Of a stretch of 64,000 nt of DNA, positions 23,575-35,683 are shown one piece after another. Location of the stretch: the NCBI GenBank assembly GCA_003342895.1, contig PTFA01000081.1, positions 3,614,434 through 3,678,433 on the forward strand, given 5' to 3'. The DNA comes from Casuarius casuarius (lineage: Eukaryota > Chordata > Aves > Casuariiformes > Casuariidae). The notes below the pieces were generated by a model that saw only the letters and a program-made list of their open reading frames with translations, was not told where the DNA came from and did not search any database. Every line of letters begins with the position of its first letter. Position 1 is the stretch's first letter. The position numbers and the translations under genes were made by a program.

Positions 23575-23830
23575 TGTGGAGGGCCCAAGGCTCAGAAAGT
23601 GCAAAAGGGTCGACACTGAGAGAGCCCACAGTCCTCTTGTGGGGGGAGATAGGGGGCTTTGAGAGGGAAGTGGAATTCCCAGAGAAATAGAAGGCAATCC
23701 AGTAACGTGATCAGAAAGAAGATGAGAAGTGTAAAGCAGTGTTTTCTGTAAAAACCAATGATCCCAAGACGTATCACATTGTTGAAGAGAATGAGAGACA
23801 AAGAATGGGTGTTGCACATTGTGATAAGTT
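23575..23830. other. Short purine-rich (+) block
   Basis: A/G-rich sequence with GGGGGGAGATAGGGGG near 23641 and repeated GAGA/GAAG words. The antisense frames (23545-23847 and 23592-23819) overlap and are Ser/Leu/Phe-rich because of the base skew. I do not consider them genes. Confidence 0.5.
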
Positions 23831-23834
23831 CCCT

Positions 23835-24395
23835 TTGATAGATACAACTTCAGTTGCTAAGAAAATGCACTTTTGCGTTTCCTCCAGCCAGTGAGGATTA
23901 GCTTTGGTGCCAAGCAGTGCTGCTTTCTGCACTGAGATTAACCACAGCACAGAGATTCGGATGATTTGTTAGCTGAGGCTCCAGGTGATTTAGAACAGGA
24001 TGCCAGGAGCAAATTCCAGAGCAGCGTTCTCTTACCATCAATGCCCAGGTTTGCCTTTTGGCAGGTCTATAACTATCTCACTGTCCATAGTAAGATATGT
24101 GCAACTATTTTTTGTCTTCACAGAATGATTTGAAATGCTAAATTTATTTATGTAAGTATACAGTTTCCGGAGATCTTAGAACAGGCTGTAGCAGTAGAAG
24201 GAGTGATCGTCNGTAGTTTTAAAATCCATCTTTGAGTCCATGTTTGAGGCATAAAACAATCACCAGCAAAAATGAGAAAGAAACCTGATATCCATGTAAA
24301 GCTGAACCATGAAGAGATCCTGTTGTCTCCGTGAGCTATTATGAGAGGTGGGATAGCCGAAAAAATGCACAAGTGTTGTACTATGTTTTGGCAGT
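23835..24395. other. Gene-free stretch
   Basis: Nothing supported. The antisense frame at 24148-24372 is unrecognisable and contains an N (24212). Confidence 0.65.
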
Positions 24396-24397
24396 GA

Positions 24398-24472
24398 CCT
24401 TGGACCTCGTCTGCTCCTTCTGAAGTCAGCTAGACTTTTCTGAGNGACTTCAAAGAGCCCTTTGTTATGCTC
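24398..24472. repeat. Old fold-back (TGAAGTCA-type) repeat fragment
   Basis: GACCTCGTCTGCTCCTTC is followed by TGAAGTCAGCTAGAC, then GACTTCAAAGAGCCC. TGAAGTC (24421-24427) and GACTTCA (24446-24452) are inverted 7-mers. The arrangement fits the symmetric old sauropsid repeat in which CCTGCTCC...TGAAGTCAATGG is mirrored by its complement. An N lies at 24445 inside the centre. Confidence 0.45.
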
Positions 24473-24539
24473 AAGCCATGGATAAATGTGCGCTGGCTAA
24501 GAACTTAGTGAGCCCTAAACATCAAGTTATAGACAGTGA

Positions 24540-25060
24540 GATTGAGATCATTTCTACACTTGCTGTGTGTGAGAGGTTTTGCCTTGGAAAATAGTAGCAG
24601 CAGTCCACAGGGGGAGGGCAGGTAAAGTATGGGGGCTTTGAGGCTGCGTACTGAGGGCAAAAGGAAACAAATGCAGACGTGGGGTGGCGAGGGAGAAAGA
24701 CTTAATAAACTGAGAAGCCAGTGGCAGTATGGATAGGACCTACAGAAAAAGCAGGATCCTGAGAGAGATGTGTGCCTCCAAGCTCCATTGCTAAATAGCA
24801 TGGAGACAAACACATGCACATGATTGTTGTAGGAGTTCTTCTCATTAGATCAAAAAGGACAACATCACAGCAATCTGTTGCTTCTGTAGAAAACACAGCA
24901 TCCAAGAGGAGGAGGGTACACATGTGGGCAGCAAGAAAGCTCTTGAAAAACAACTAAGGAGAGAGTATGGAAGAAAGCGTACGGGGTGGGGTCAGAGCAG
25001 TCCCAGCGCAGAGAGGAATGAGAAGGCAGAGGAGTGGGTGAGGACAGACGCCCGAGTGAA
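24540..25060. other. Purine-rich (+) non-coding block
   Basis: The plus strand is again G/A-rich (for example GGGGGAGGGCAGG near 24610 and AGAGAGGAATGAGAAGG near 25009). The antisense frames 24505-24819, 24702-24953 and 24865-25185 overlap in different phases and are biased in composition. No known repeat or gene is recognisable. Confidence 0.5.
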
Positions 25061-25064
25061 TGTT

Positions 25065-26155
25065 GATTGTGGCACAGCCTCCATCTGTCCTTCCTCGGTG
25101 CACCCACTCCTAGTGCCAGGAATAAGCTGTGATGGCATGGAATCAGATTGCTGTTTGTAATGGTAAAACTGCTGCTGAGAAACACAACCTGTGTTTCCTA
25201 GTGAACAATAACGAAACAATAAGTGGGTTTTCCAGAACCAAGTTTCTCCTCCTTTGCAGCAATGCTCCATGTCTCTTGGGGCTTAGAAACTCTTTTGACG
25301 GTGCCACTGCAGGCTGGAGACTGCACGCACTGCTTGTATGGATGACTGACTTAAGCTCCAGTAATTCGTGGCTGTGAGACCAAGGGACTTGGAGACTGAA
25401 CAACCTCCATATTAAATAATCACCACAGAAATTGATGCTAATATAAAGTTATATCCAGGAATTTAATAACTTCACCCTTGACCACTCAGTAGTGTTCAAC
25501 ACTGCTTCAGCAATTATCAGCTTCCTGTTGTGAAGATTCTCCTTGGGGAATATGGAATAAAAAGTTTGTTAAATTGTGCATTCCAGCTTAGGCATTCATC
25601 TAAAAATGTAAATGATTTTCAAAAAGTAGAATACATTCAAATTTTTTTTTTTTAATTCTTATTACATCCATCAAATATAAATTGTTTGTTTAACCTCACC
25701 TAAAAGTATATCTTCCCATCAAGAGATTGCACAGAGGAATATCAAGAGAAAAAAGCCTTTTTTTTCCCTCCTTATCCTTCTTTTAGACAGTTGGTGGGGA
25801 AAGGACAGAACTGTTCAGAATCAGCTATACTTTGCTACCTTAGCTATAGGCTGAGTACTTGAATGTCTGCAATGCTGGTGTAGTATAAAAGGCAGACAAA
25901 ATGCAGGCTGACTTCCAGATCTTAGGTTTGCTGTTAAACTAATTCTCTTCTGACTTGTAAACTCAACACTTCTCATATGACTGACTTGATACTGAGGATG
26001 GCTCTGCAACTCCAGATGTCTGAATTTCGTTCTGCTTGTGGAGTCCTGTTTCAGAGAATAATCCTGCTTTGCTTAAAAACCTTAGGAGGAGTTGCACAAA
26101 GGTACAACGAAGTGGCGTAAGTAAGTAAAGAAACGTATTTTTATTTAGGCACTTC
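25065..26155. other. Gene-free stretch
   Basis: No gene is supported. Frames at 25129-25377 (+) and 25143-25403 (-) overlap on opposite strands and are not recognisable. A T-rich run lies near 25641-25654. Confidence 0.6.
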
Positions 26156-26158
26156 AGT

Positions 26159-26186
26159 GCTAATACTTTCCTTTGGAAGTATTAGC
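26159..26186. repeat. Perfect 10-bp-arm hairpin
   Basis: GCTAATACTT (26159-26168) and AAGTATTAGC (26177-26186) are exact reverse complements separated by 8 bases. The stem is too short for a microRNA precursor and is not followed by a T tract. Confidence 0.85.
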
Positions 26187-26189
26187 CAG

Positions 26190-27215
26190 CATCCTTTGGC
26201 GTGAATTTGACTGACTGCTCTACATGAGGGTCATCATGCTCTGAGCTGGGCTTTGGTGTGGTCCACGCTGGGGGTAGCAGAAGTCACCGGCAAAGGCTGG
26301 CTGTGTACTNTCCCTGAGGTAACAGTACATGAACCTGTGGGTCTATTTTAGGCATATTTTGGGTGAGAAAAAGAAAGCCAAAGAAAATAATTACCAGATC
26401 TTTATACGTGTTTTCTTTTAAGAGCAAACACCTGTCTGGGGTAATACTTCATTGCGTGCATTCATGAGACGTAGGATAGCAGCTCTGTTTACTTCGGCTT
26501 CATTAGTGGCAGACCAACTTCTCAAATGAGCACCAAGATCCTTTTTTTTGCCAGCTCCAAACAGATAAAATTACTACTTGGTAAATTCCACATAACCTTT
26601 AAGGCTTTCAATCACAGCAGTAAATGCTACCGTGCCCCAGCTCCTGCTTTTACTATATTGTATTATAAGCACCTTAATTATTGCGCATGTTGTCTGATGG
26701 GCCACGGAAAAGGTCATCTCCCAAAGAACATCTGATATAAAGGGTGGAGCGATACTGGTCATTTTTTGTCTGTTGGGAGAGAAAGAGCTTTGCAGAGAAG
26801 AAGATTAATAGTAAACAATGTTAATCTAAATATATCTCAGACACAAAATACCACATTCCTTCAGGCTTGCCTTCTCGGGGGGTGCTGGCATTAACCATTT
26901 CTGTATGGGAATAGCTAACAAAGATGTGCTCTTCCTATTTGGAGCAGCATTAAAACAGGTGTGTTTCCACCGTCGTTTTACTGCTGAAGTTGCCGCAGTA
27001 CGATGAGGTCTCTCACTTGTGCTGCTTTTAGCTGTCGAGTTCAGGGCTTCCAGGTTGGGATCTGGTTCAAGGGCAGAGAAGTGAACAGAAACATTTGCAG
27101 TGACTTCACGGTGAATTTGAGTGAATTCTTTGCGCCACTGCAAAAGAGAAGAATCAGACTTGGGTCTTACAGATGGATTAGTCCCCCGTTACAGCCCGTG
27201 TCTGTCTCTTTACTT
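26190..27215. other. Gene-free stretch
   Basis: Nothing is supported. The frames 26526-26735 (+), 26574-26762 (-), 26826-27143 (-) and 27003-27221 (+) overlap one another and are unrecognisable. A single N lies at 26310. Confidence 0.6.
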
Positions 27216-27219
27216 ATTT

Positions 27220-27700
27220 AATTATTTTTATAGGTCAGATCAAATATAAATTGGAGGCAGCTCATTTTGAAAGTCTCTGCTGAACTCACTATAGCGAAGC
27301 ATCTGGCAGGACGATTTCATTTCGAACTCCCACTGTTAATGGCATGGCTTTGGGCCTTTGGGTAGGCAGGCTATCCTTATCACCTTGGCAGGCTTCCAGC
27401 TCCAAATAATAATCCATTAATGTCTGCCCTGCCGGCATTCTTGCCAAATACAAGGGATATCTTTTAAATAAACATTGGCAGTTCCCAGTCAGAGGAAAGA
27501 GAAAGGGAGTAGAGGAAAAACAATCCTTGACATTTCAGTGACTTTGCAGGGCTAGCTGACACCTGGTACCACCCTTATCTGCGGGTGTTTATGCAGAGCT
27601 GCAGAACACAGCTTCTCCTGTTGGCTCCTTCTCTGTCTTTAAATAGAACTGCAAAGACTTATAATGACAGGAGCAGCTTTCCTGGATATCCACCCTTTTC
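27220..27700. promoter_or_regulatory. Candidate enhancer-like segment
   Basis: The segment is repeat-free with varied motif content. It contains CCAAATAATAATCCATTAATG (a homeobox-like cluster, given as CCAAATAATAAT and CCATTAATG, near 27403-27422). A CACCTG E-box (27560-27565) lies 9 bases from a TTATCT GATA site (27575-27580). E-box/GATA pairs with this kind of spacing occur in blood and endothelial enhancers, but the relative orientation here differs from the classic arrangement. Function is inferred only. Confidence 0.25.
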
Positions 27701-27704
27701 TTTC

Positions 27705-28660
27705 CCTTTTTTTTCCAGGCTAGGAAGACCCATGTGTCAATATTAACATCTGTGCTCCTGTTTTCCTCTGAAGTTCAGCAAGCGCAGTGTAGCAGGCTTG
27801 CGTGCCTGGTGTACTTTGCCAACAGTACTTTTTCCCACAGTTTTCTGCCTCGGGGATTAGACACAATGTAGCTTTACTTTCATGGGGGCACTTTCCCACC
27901 TGGCTTCTTATCTCTCCATCCACCAAACCAAACAGCCGTATTGATCTGCCCGTAATCAGAACAGCTAGGGCTCACCCACCCCACTCTCGGTGTTTCTTGG
28001 GATCTGCTTTTTCTGTTTGTTCCGACCATTCCACTTTCTTTCTCAGTGTCTGAACTCTCAATGACAGCTCAAGGTTTATTTTTCCAGCTGTTATATTTTG
28101 CTTAATAGCAATAAAATTACTTGTTTGGGTATTTCACAGTATCAATAAATTTTTATTTTTGCCGTCCACTTAAGATCTGGAGTAGGATTCATTCTTCCAG
28201 CATGTGATTAGGAGACAGTAAAATATTTATTGTTCAAAGAATAACATATGGTCAAACCCAGAGTTTGTTACCCAAGTCTGGGACTGGATTTCATTTCTGC
28301 TTGTTTTCCATTGATTCGCTGACTCTAGTGATGCTCCCTTAGTGTGTATTGGAGGCAGCGAAGGGTGCAAACTCTGAGCTTCTTTTTCGTCTTTATAACA
28401 AGTTAATTAAAAGTTTGAGTAATAGTTTTTGAAGGATTTGACATTTTGACTCCGAGAATATTAATTTTGGTATTTAATTCTCTCCTGCTAGTGGTTTGGG
28501 ACTTGGTTTGCAACTACTCCCTTGCCAAAATTTCCTCAAATTTTATGTTTTATTTGCAACATTGTATTTTGCTTGCCCCTTTTCATCTGCGTGGTTGAGG
28601 TTATCTTTATCTTTCCCTTAGTTTCAAAATAAACAGTAATCATAACTGAAACAGCCACCA
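27705..28660. other. Gene-free stretch, AT-rich in the second half
   Basis: A good pyrimidine tract plus CAG ends at about 27719 and is followed by about 50 open codons. No donor closes the frame and the peptide is unrecognisable, so I do not call an exon. From about 28060 the sequence is AT-rich with many AATTT/TTTAT words and no repeats. The latter part could be conserved non-coding DNA, but nothing proves it. Confidence 0.5.
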
Positions 28661-28664
28661 CCCC

Positions 28665-31570
28665 CTCACTTGATTAAACTTCCTATCAGGTTAGCATTAT
28701 TACAGATCGCTTTGCGGGTCAGTTANAGATTTCACCTTCACCCCATTACTTGTGGGGGGGGGCACCCCAGCTGCTATAGGACATGGAGACAAAGTGTAGA
28801 AGGCATTTTTTTNAATAGATCTTCCTTTTTGGACATCATGCTTTTGTATCTTCATTCTTCGCTCTNGAAGCATGGTGACGTTTGAATATGTGAATGTGTT
28901 TTCGATGAAGATAACTTAATCGCCAGCTTTGGGAGCTTGTGTATCTCCTAATTAAAATGGGGCCAATCTGAGTCTCCCAACACCAGTCTTTGCAGTATTT
29001 TTAGTTCAATATATTGCTCCACCCCTGCCCAGCCTGTATATGGTAAACCTTCTGCTATTTCCTGCTCAGTTATTTAATGCTGGAGCCAAGCTAGTTTCAG
29101 TTCCTGAAGCACAACCAAGCAAAGCAAATGTAGTTAGAATGGAGTTAACTGGAAACATTCCCAAAAGATAGCAGCTTCACTCCCAAGCGCATACTGATCC
29201 ACCTACAGTGGAAAAGAAACATCATTTGCAAATCATAACCTCTCCACTCTTTGGAGATGCTGTCCAGACATTTACANGCCTTTTTTAATAGTCTGTACTT
29301 AAAAAGAATTATGAGGAAATGTTCAGTTCTTGTGCTGTAGGCTCTTTCACAAGCAGATGATAATTGTTAAGCATCTTTGCAGTGAAAGGTTATTCTCTTA
29401 GTTGTTGAAATATTGCAGCTCAAATGTAAAAAAAAAGGGGGGAAGGCAACAAGAGAAGAAGTCAATAATATGGAGAGACTACTTAAAATAGGAAAATGCA
29501 TATTAAATATACATCCCTAAACTGGGTTAAGTTCTCCTATGTATTGCTCTTCTTTCATTGTTTTATGAGACTATACCAAACTCTAGCCATCGGAACATGC
29601 AACGTCTTTAATTTTTGCTGGTGAAGAAGATCCTTAATGCAAGTGTGCTCAGGTAGGGAGAAAGGAGGCAGCTGCAGCTGCTGTGTGGGCTAATAAAANA
29701 CTTTGGCGGGCGTATTTAGCAGGGAGCAGCACTCCTTGGTAGTGTATCCATTTGAGCCTAAATCTGGAGCTCTTAANTGACTTTTGGTTAGTCTACCTGA
29801 GTCCTCCTCCTCCTGGGGAAATAGTATTGTTAGCCCGCCTGAAGTAGGAGGGAGCCGGGTAAATAAACATTGACTTACTGCCTTCAGTGGAGGGTTGCCG
29901 ATTTGTGCCAGGTGAGGACGGCATTCTACTTTCCTGAAAATAATCCTTCAAAAATGCACTTTGTTGAGGACTCTAGTGGAGTACTGCANAACTCGGTCAC
30001 TAGTTCCTGTCTCCCTTCAGGGATAAGGTGTGAGGGGCAGAGGGAGCATTCGCTAAAACAGCTGAATGTCTCCCCCTCTAACTTTTCAACCTGTTCTCCA
30101 GTTTCAACCCAGTTNGAAGGGCAGAGTCTTGAAAATAAAATCCTATGTGTTTTGTGAAAATAGGAAATCAAATACAGTGCAGAGGCCCAGTTTGCGTCTC
30201 CCACTGCTGTTCTTCCCCCTCTCCCCAGGGAATGATTGCAGTAGGGGTGAAACTCATGTTAGAGACTGGAGCATCCATGTGGGAATTGGTCTCAAGGAAC
30301 AAATCCGTAGCAAATCTGGCTTCAGTAGTTCCTGTACTCACAGTTGATTGTTTAAAGAAAGGAATACAGTAACAGAGACACTTTGCTTCAGGCCTCTCTT
30401 AGAGACTCTGTAAGTATTTTCTAACCCAGATTTCAAGAACAACAGTGTGTAACTGTGCTGGAACAAGTGCTATTTTTAAGTTTCCTGTGGTTCGAGAAAT
30501 TGTCAGATTTCNCTTTCTGAAGGATCAAGGGATCCAGAAAACCCGTTCTAAGTTTCTGCTATGAACCTCGAATGAGCACAAAAAAGAATGCTCACTGATT
30601 TCTGCATTGTGGTAGATGAAAGAAGATTAAAGATCAGATCTTGGCTATGCTAAGGTCAATCCAGAGCAGCTCCAGCAACTTCAGGCTTTTGTTGAACAAA
30701 TATTATTTAACCTAGTTCAGGAAAATCCCTCTACTACTACAAAACAAGTTTTTCCACTCTTACAGGTCATGACCGTATACGGAAGCAACCCACGCTGATA
30801 ACCTGTTGCACAACTGATACTGACTCAGAGCCTTCAAAGCCCGAGTCTCTGCACCTGCTGACCTCTGGTGCTGCCTAGCAGGCCCATCCAGGCTTCGGAC
30901 GATGTGAGCTGCCATCTCCTGCGCTTATCTAATCTAACCACTGGGCTGTTGTGCACAAGAAATGCCTTTTTTAGTGCAAGCAGAGAGATTTCAAATGGAG
31001 AGATCTCCATATATTTTTAAGTGTCCCACTGTACATGGGAAGATACTGTCCATCTTCCAGCTGAATCCGTGATGCTGTGGCCCAATTGCCACTTTGGGGG
31101 TTTCATTATGGAGTAGTGTCTGGAGCTCTGGTAGTTCTCACTGGTATGATTTGTTCCCATGTTATCAGGCCTTGTATAATATCTATTGAGACTCCGGAGT
31201 ATAAATACTTCTCCTTTTTCTTATTATAANACTATAGGTACTATTTATGGGTTTGACATGCTCCTTGTGACACAGCCTTTCTTGTTTCACAGCCAGAAGT
31301 GCCTATGAACATCTGTTTTCTTTGTCTCTGCTGCACATGTATTCACATGCCCCATAAATATCAACAGTTATCATCAAATATAGAAGAGACAGGGTGCCAG
31401 TTCTTCTCTATTGGCATAGGGGAAGAAGACAACACAGAGCAGATAAGAGTTTTGTTCTTACACAGGCTGAAACATTATAGTAGCAAAAAAGATGGCACTT
31501 ACAGTAATGTCATAGTCTCCTTAAGAGTATAATTCCATCATTGCCTGGAAACTTAGCACTTAAGCAGGGA
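28665..31570. other. Gene-free stretch
   Basis: No gene is supported. Overlapping frames at 29870-30372 on both strands each contain N bases (29989, 30115) and are unrecognisable. A strong donor-like word, CT|GTAAGTAT, lies near 30409 without an open exon in front of it. A G10 run occurs near 28753. Confidence 0.55.
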
Positions 31571-31576
31571 TGTATT

Positions 31577-32263
31577 TCACTCTTGAGTAATATTACAGCA
31601 TCTCAGCAAGTGGTTATTGCTTTGTACATCCAAGAGATCGTGAGGGCTCACGCATATTTCTTCTCCANAAGACTTCTTGCCAGCAGTGCTCCTTGCACAG
31701 GCCATCCCATGGTAACACACCAGCTTTGAACTAGGCTTCCTTTCTAGTCTGTGCCCTCTGCTTCTGTGAAAGGAGGGACTTTGGTGAGGTTGTGATGGGA
31801 GGCTGTTGCTCACCCTTTGGTAGACTAAGTGAAAGCACTGTATGGCTCCTTGCAACTTAACAGCTGAGTTACTAGAGGTATAGAGCAGGCTTTGAGCCAT
31901 TTTTTGTTTGCCTTTGATATCCTCCTGTACACGTAGCTGCTTGAGCTGGGATTGCTTAGATTCTGTACTAGTTTTGGAAAAGGTTGTTGTGCAGAAAAAG
32001 GGGCAGGCAGGCGAGGTCGGTGCTTTCCCTTCCCTCAGCGGGAACTGGCAGGAGGTGCCCTCTGACAGTGTTTCATGGCCCCTTTTGCTCTGCCAGAGCA
32101 TATATGCGTAAAACAGCGCAGTTTGGCACAGGCTNTTGGCAAGGCCACATTTTTCAGTGAACTCACAGAGCTTGTTTGTGNGCGTGAAGCAGATGCACCG
32201 TAAGCCAGGTGTTCTGATGAAGACCTTTTTACTCTCCCAGACAACTTCCTGAACAGAGGCCAA
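31577..32263 (-). other. Longest open frame of the window, not supported as a gene
   Basis: The frame is open for 228 codons on the minus strand. It begins at TTG, not ATG, and the first internal Met is roughly halfway through. The translation is rich in Ser, Gln, Lys and Cys, with no domain, transmembrane segment, signal peptide or repeat that I can identify. N bases at 31668, 32135 and 32181 hide three codons. Sense frames (31541-31729 and 31908-32111) overlap it. At this base composition a single frame of this length is uncommon but not impossible by chance. Codon-by-codon conservation would be needed to claim a gene. Confidence 0.12.
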
Positions 32264-32269
32264 AAGGAG

Positions 32270-34075
32270 CTTATTTTTTTCCTCTCTTTCCTCATCTAAA
32301 NGAACTTCAAGTCATTGACACCTTTCACACATCCTCTGAGTTTGCCNGAAGTCTTTTTTAAGCCCTTCAACAGTAGCAAAGCATGGAAGCAGTCTCCTCT
32401 GGTTCACATGAATTCTTTAAGATGTTAGAAGCCTTTCGTGGGTGACATTAGACCACATGAACTGGGGGCACAGTTCTGCCTGTCTCNGGGCATAAGGAGG
32501 CATCTGTAAAGAGCTCTTAGCTCAATGAGAAACAACACATTTTATGCCATACAATGCACTGATCCTGGAAACAGTCTTTAAAAACATGATATGGGAATGG
32601 TGCACAAATGAGCCGTTGTATGGCTTATAAAATTCTGGTGTGGCTTTAAATTGAAAAATGACACATCTGGCATCTAGCTTTTTCACTTTTTTTTTTCCTA
32701 CCCCAAAGTACTTTCTCCAGGGGAAAAAAAAAAGTCAAATAGCCCTAAATAACATGCTTTCAGTATTAGCAGTGTATGGNGATCCATGCCCTGTGAAAGT
32801 GGAGTGAGTATCACATATACAATCAGCACATTATGTTGTTGACCGAAACAAAATAGGAAAGTTTTAAGAACAACCACTGTATAATGTCAGATTACTAAAA
32901 TGTCTAGATTTGGCAGCCTCATTCTCTTCTTTGAGGGTTATTATGCCAATATGTAAACCGAAACCAAGAAAGCTATCATTTTCCTTCTTTTCTTCCCCCT
33001 TTCTTTTCCTGTTGAGAGTGTTTCTGTTTTGTCTGAACAAAATTTACCNACTCCAGTGCCTAGCTCCTATTTAGCATTGCTCGCCAGCTTGGGAAGTTGT
33101 TACACAGGTTGCCCTTAAATAGCTCCAGTTTGAGTGCAGAACACCTGCTAGTTGATTGGAAGACAGTAAAATTCAGGGCATAGGCTTCCCAAACACAAAG
33201 GATTGCTTGTGGAAAAAGACCTTGTTGATCTTGGATAAAGTTATAACCACCCTTTGATGACTTTAGTGAGACATCGTATGGTATATTAATTCTGTGCATG
33301 TGTTTCTGTGTGTGAAAAAACAACACCTGAGCTAAACAGAAGAGAACAGAACTAAACCGAGCCTCCTCCTAACAATCTTTCTTCAGGGCTATTTTATGGA
33401 ACACTTTTGAATGGACTTTTTGTATTAGCCTGTTGGAAACTCTTTTCAGAGGCTCCCAACAGAAGTTCTGGAACACGTGGACCACCTTCCTGCTCAGAGG
33501 TTGCATCCTGGAGATCACAACCAGCTCAGACCTTTGTTTGTCCATACAGATATTCCAGAACCTACAAAAGTTGTTTGCCTTGTTGGGAGATGAAGGAGCT
33601 TGAAATGGAAATTTTTACAGGAAAGTGTTCTCTGTTTATCCCAGCCCCTGTTCATTCAGCTGTTACCACATACTGCTGCACCTTTAACTTTGCTTCGTGC
33701 CTCCTGTATGCTCTGCTCTCACGAGGCATTTATCCCTTCTTTTAGAGTCAGCTTTGTATTCTGACTCATTCAGTATTGTGTTTGTGGTTAGTTTTACGGG
33801 TCAAGGCAGCTGGGATAACCTCGTGAAGATCAAAACAGTACTTCTAAGTGACACAGTTGAGGTATGAATTTTCAAATACATTTAGGAATAATATTGGCAG
33901 TCATTCGTTCTTTACAGGGGTATGTTTGTTATGAAAGAAGANAGCAAACACTTTTTATGCAAACAGCTCAGTTGATCTATGAAATAACCTGTTCATTTTC
34001 AGAAATTTAGTTTTAGAAGGGTAAATCCAAACTGTCAGGATTCGTCAACCTTCCCCATTACCTTCCCCAGAAGGT
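32270..34075. other. Gene-free stretch
   Basis: No gene is supported. N bases are dense near the start (32301, 32347, 32487). Frames at 33060-33326 (-) and 33407-33745 (+) are unrecognisable. Confidence 0.6.
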
Positions 34076-34079
34076 ATCA

Positions 34080-34155
34080 GTCTAATCCAGAGCCCACTGG
34101 AGTCTACTGATATCTTTTTGTTATGCTGATTTGGTTTCCAGTAAAGGGCTGAGTT
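34080..34155. repeat. Old fold-back (GCCCAYTGGAGTC-type) repeat fragment
   Basis: AATCCAGAGCCCACTGGAGTC, read as AATCCAGAGCCC then ACTGGAGTC, is followed by TGATATCTTTTTG and then GCTGATTTGGTTTCCAG. This follows the layout of a symmetric sauropsid repeat in which GATCCAAAGCCCATTGAAGTC is mirrored across a short centre. Divergence is high and the limits are approximate. Confidence 0.4.
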
Positions 34156-34225
34156 ATGAAACATGGTGAAACCTCTTGGTCCTGCTGACTTGTATCTGTA
34201 GGATCTCCTCGCTCTTCAGGCCCTC

Positions 34226-34634
34226 TTGTTTTGTGGTTCAGCTGTAGTCTGCCGGAATAATTTTGACTTTCTTAGCAAGAGTTGTTATTCATTGCAAAGC
34301 TTGTCAAAATTTCCGCTCACTTTCAGAGCTAGACAATTTAGTGAACTGGGACAATATGAGCAGCACTGCCCAAAATGTTTACAGCAAACAAAGCCATACC
34401 ACTNTGTTTTTGGCAAACAGCTGCATTCTGAATACTTGCAGGATCTTTTCAAGAACTGCGGCTTCCTTTCCAGTAGTTCTCTCAGGTGCTTTTGGACAGG
34501 CTGGTGTGGGCGGTGCTGCTTTGCACAAAAGCAAGATTTGCCACCAGACAGGGCAGCCTGCTCCATTCATGGTGCCTGCAGGACGTGGGTATGAGCTGGG
34601 AGTCATTCGTCAGCTGTTTCTTACCGTCGTGTAA
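34226..34634 (+). other. Two long overlapping sense frames, probably spurious
   Basis: Two + strand phases are open together here (122 and 123 codons), and antisense frames at 34285-34566, 34379-34606 and 34482-34694 cover the same DNA. Stop depletion in most phases at once suggests local composition rather than coding. Both sense frames start at TTG. An N at 34404 lies inside. No domain is recognised. Confidence 0.1.
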
Positions 34635-34639
34635 GGCAG

Positions 34640-35640
34640 CACCTCTGACGTCTTGCTGAGTTTGGGAGTTTACCACGCCACCATGCACACACAACGCCTC
34701 TTACCCCACTTCAAGTGTTAGCAAACTGATGTTTTGTTGTAGTTTTTGTTTAAAATTTGATTATTTGTGCAGCCTGGATTCTGAGACATTTAGTTTGGAA
34801 CTGGACAAGGACAGCTGATAAACTAGATGATTGCACAGTGTGCTACAACAAATGCAGAGAAAGAAGGAGCCCTTGGTAGCGTTCAAGAGCTTGATTGGTT
34901 TTCTCAGTAGGTGTTTTTCCAGTTCACAGCAGGCCATTAACACTAGAAAATGCAGCAACAGCAACCTCAGTGGTGAAATTGCCGATTATTACAATCAGAG
35001 GGAGATAAAGTGAAGTATTTGTTGGAGTGGCAGTACCAGGAAATGGCTGAGACATCACATGACAGAGGATGTGCACTTTGTACCAGAGGGATGTATTTAC
35101 TTACAGACTAGACTTCTGCCAGACTTGACCAAGGGCAGTTCTGGCTGGTTATTTGAATTACCTGACCCACTTGCAGTAGGAAGTCATTATACAGATAGAA
35201 AATACCTGCCCCACCCTCGGGAGGCAGACAGACTCCTTGCCAAAAGGTCTAGCCCAGCTTCACTGCATATAAAATACTGTACCTTCTTAGTTAAGCTGTC
35301 GTTGCAAAGACATTAAAAGCTGTTGCTGTTCCAGTAAACTGCTCCATTTCTTGGCATTCAGATCATTGTGGAGAAAGCCTCCAGGATTTCCCTCTTACCA
35401 CCACTTGGAAATCATATGTAGAGAATAAGTCTGAAATTTTTCTAAGGTACAAATCACCTGCTTCCCCCAGTGAGGACAAAAGCTCCCAGGCCCGTTGGCA
35501 GCCAGGGAAGTTGTCTGTGATGGAGGATGCTGATAAGAACCTACACAATGATTCATTTGAAGTGTTAAGTAGAGACTCCAATATGTTTTTCTCTGGACTT
35601 TTTTTGTTTTGTTTTCTCATAATGATAACTGCAGCTAACC
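34640..35640. other. Gene-free stretch
   Basis: No gene is supported. Frames at 34761-34964 (-), 34831-35013 (+), 35059-35316 (+) and 35363-35620 (-) are unrecognisable. Confidence 0.6.
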
Positions 35641-35663
35641 GGGCACATATAACATGCTTGATG

Positions 35664-35683
35664 ATTAATTATTGTTAATTAAT
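35664..35683. repeat. AT-rich inverted repeat with homeobox-like cores
   Basis: ATTAATTA (35664-35671) and TAATTAAT (35676-35683) are inverted 8-mers with a 4-base spacer, TTGT. The arms contain several TAAT homeodomain cores, and the right part resembles an HNF1-type GTTAATTAAT half. A/T palindromes are common in AT-rich DNA. Confidence 0.6.

Noticed and set aside
24505..25185. Leu/Ser/Pro-rich antisense frames as a membrane protein
   Set aside because: The hydrophobic look follows from pyrimidine-rich codons opposite a purine-rich strand, and the frames overlap in different phases.
30481..30500. tRNA B-box (GTGGTTCGAGAAAT)
   Set aside because: No A-box, cloverleaf or acceptor stem can be found around it.
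34226..34634. Two 120-codon sense frames as a coding exon
   Set aside because: Both overlap in different phases with antisense frames too, both start at TTG, and an in-frame TAG lies just upstream without a usable acceptor.
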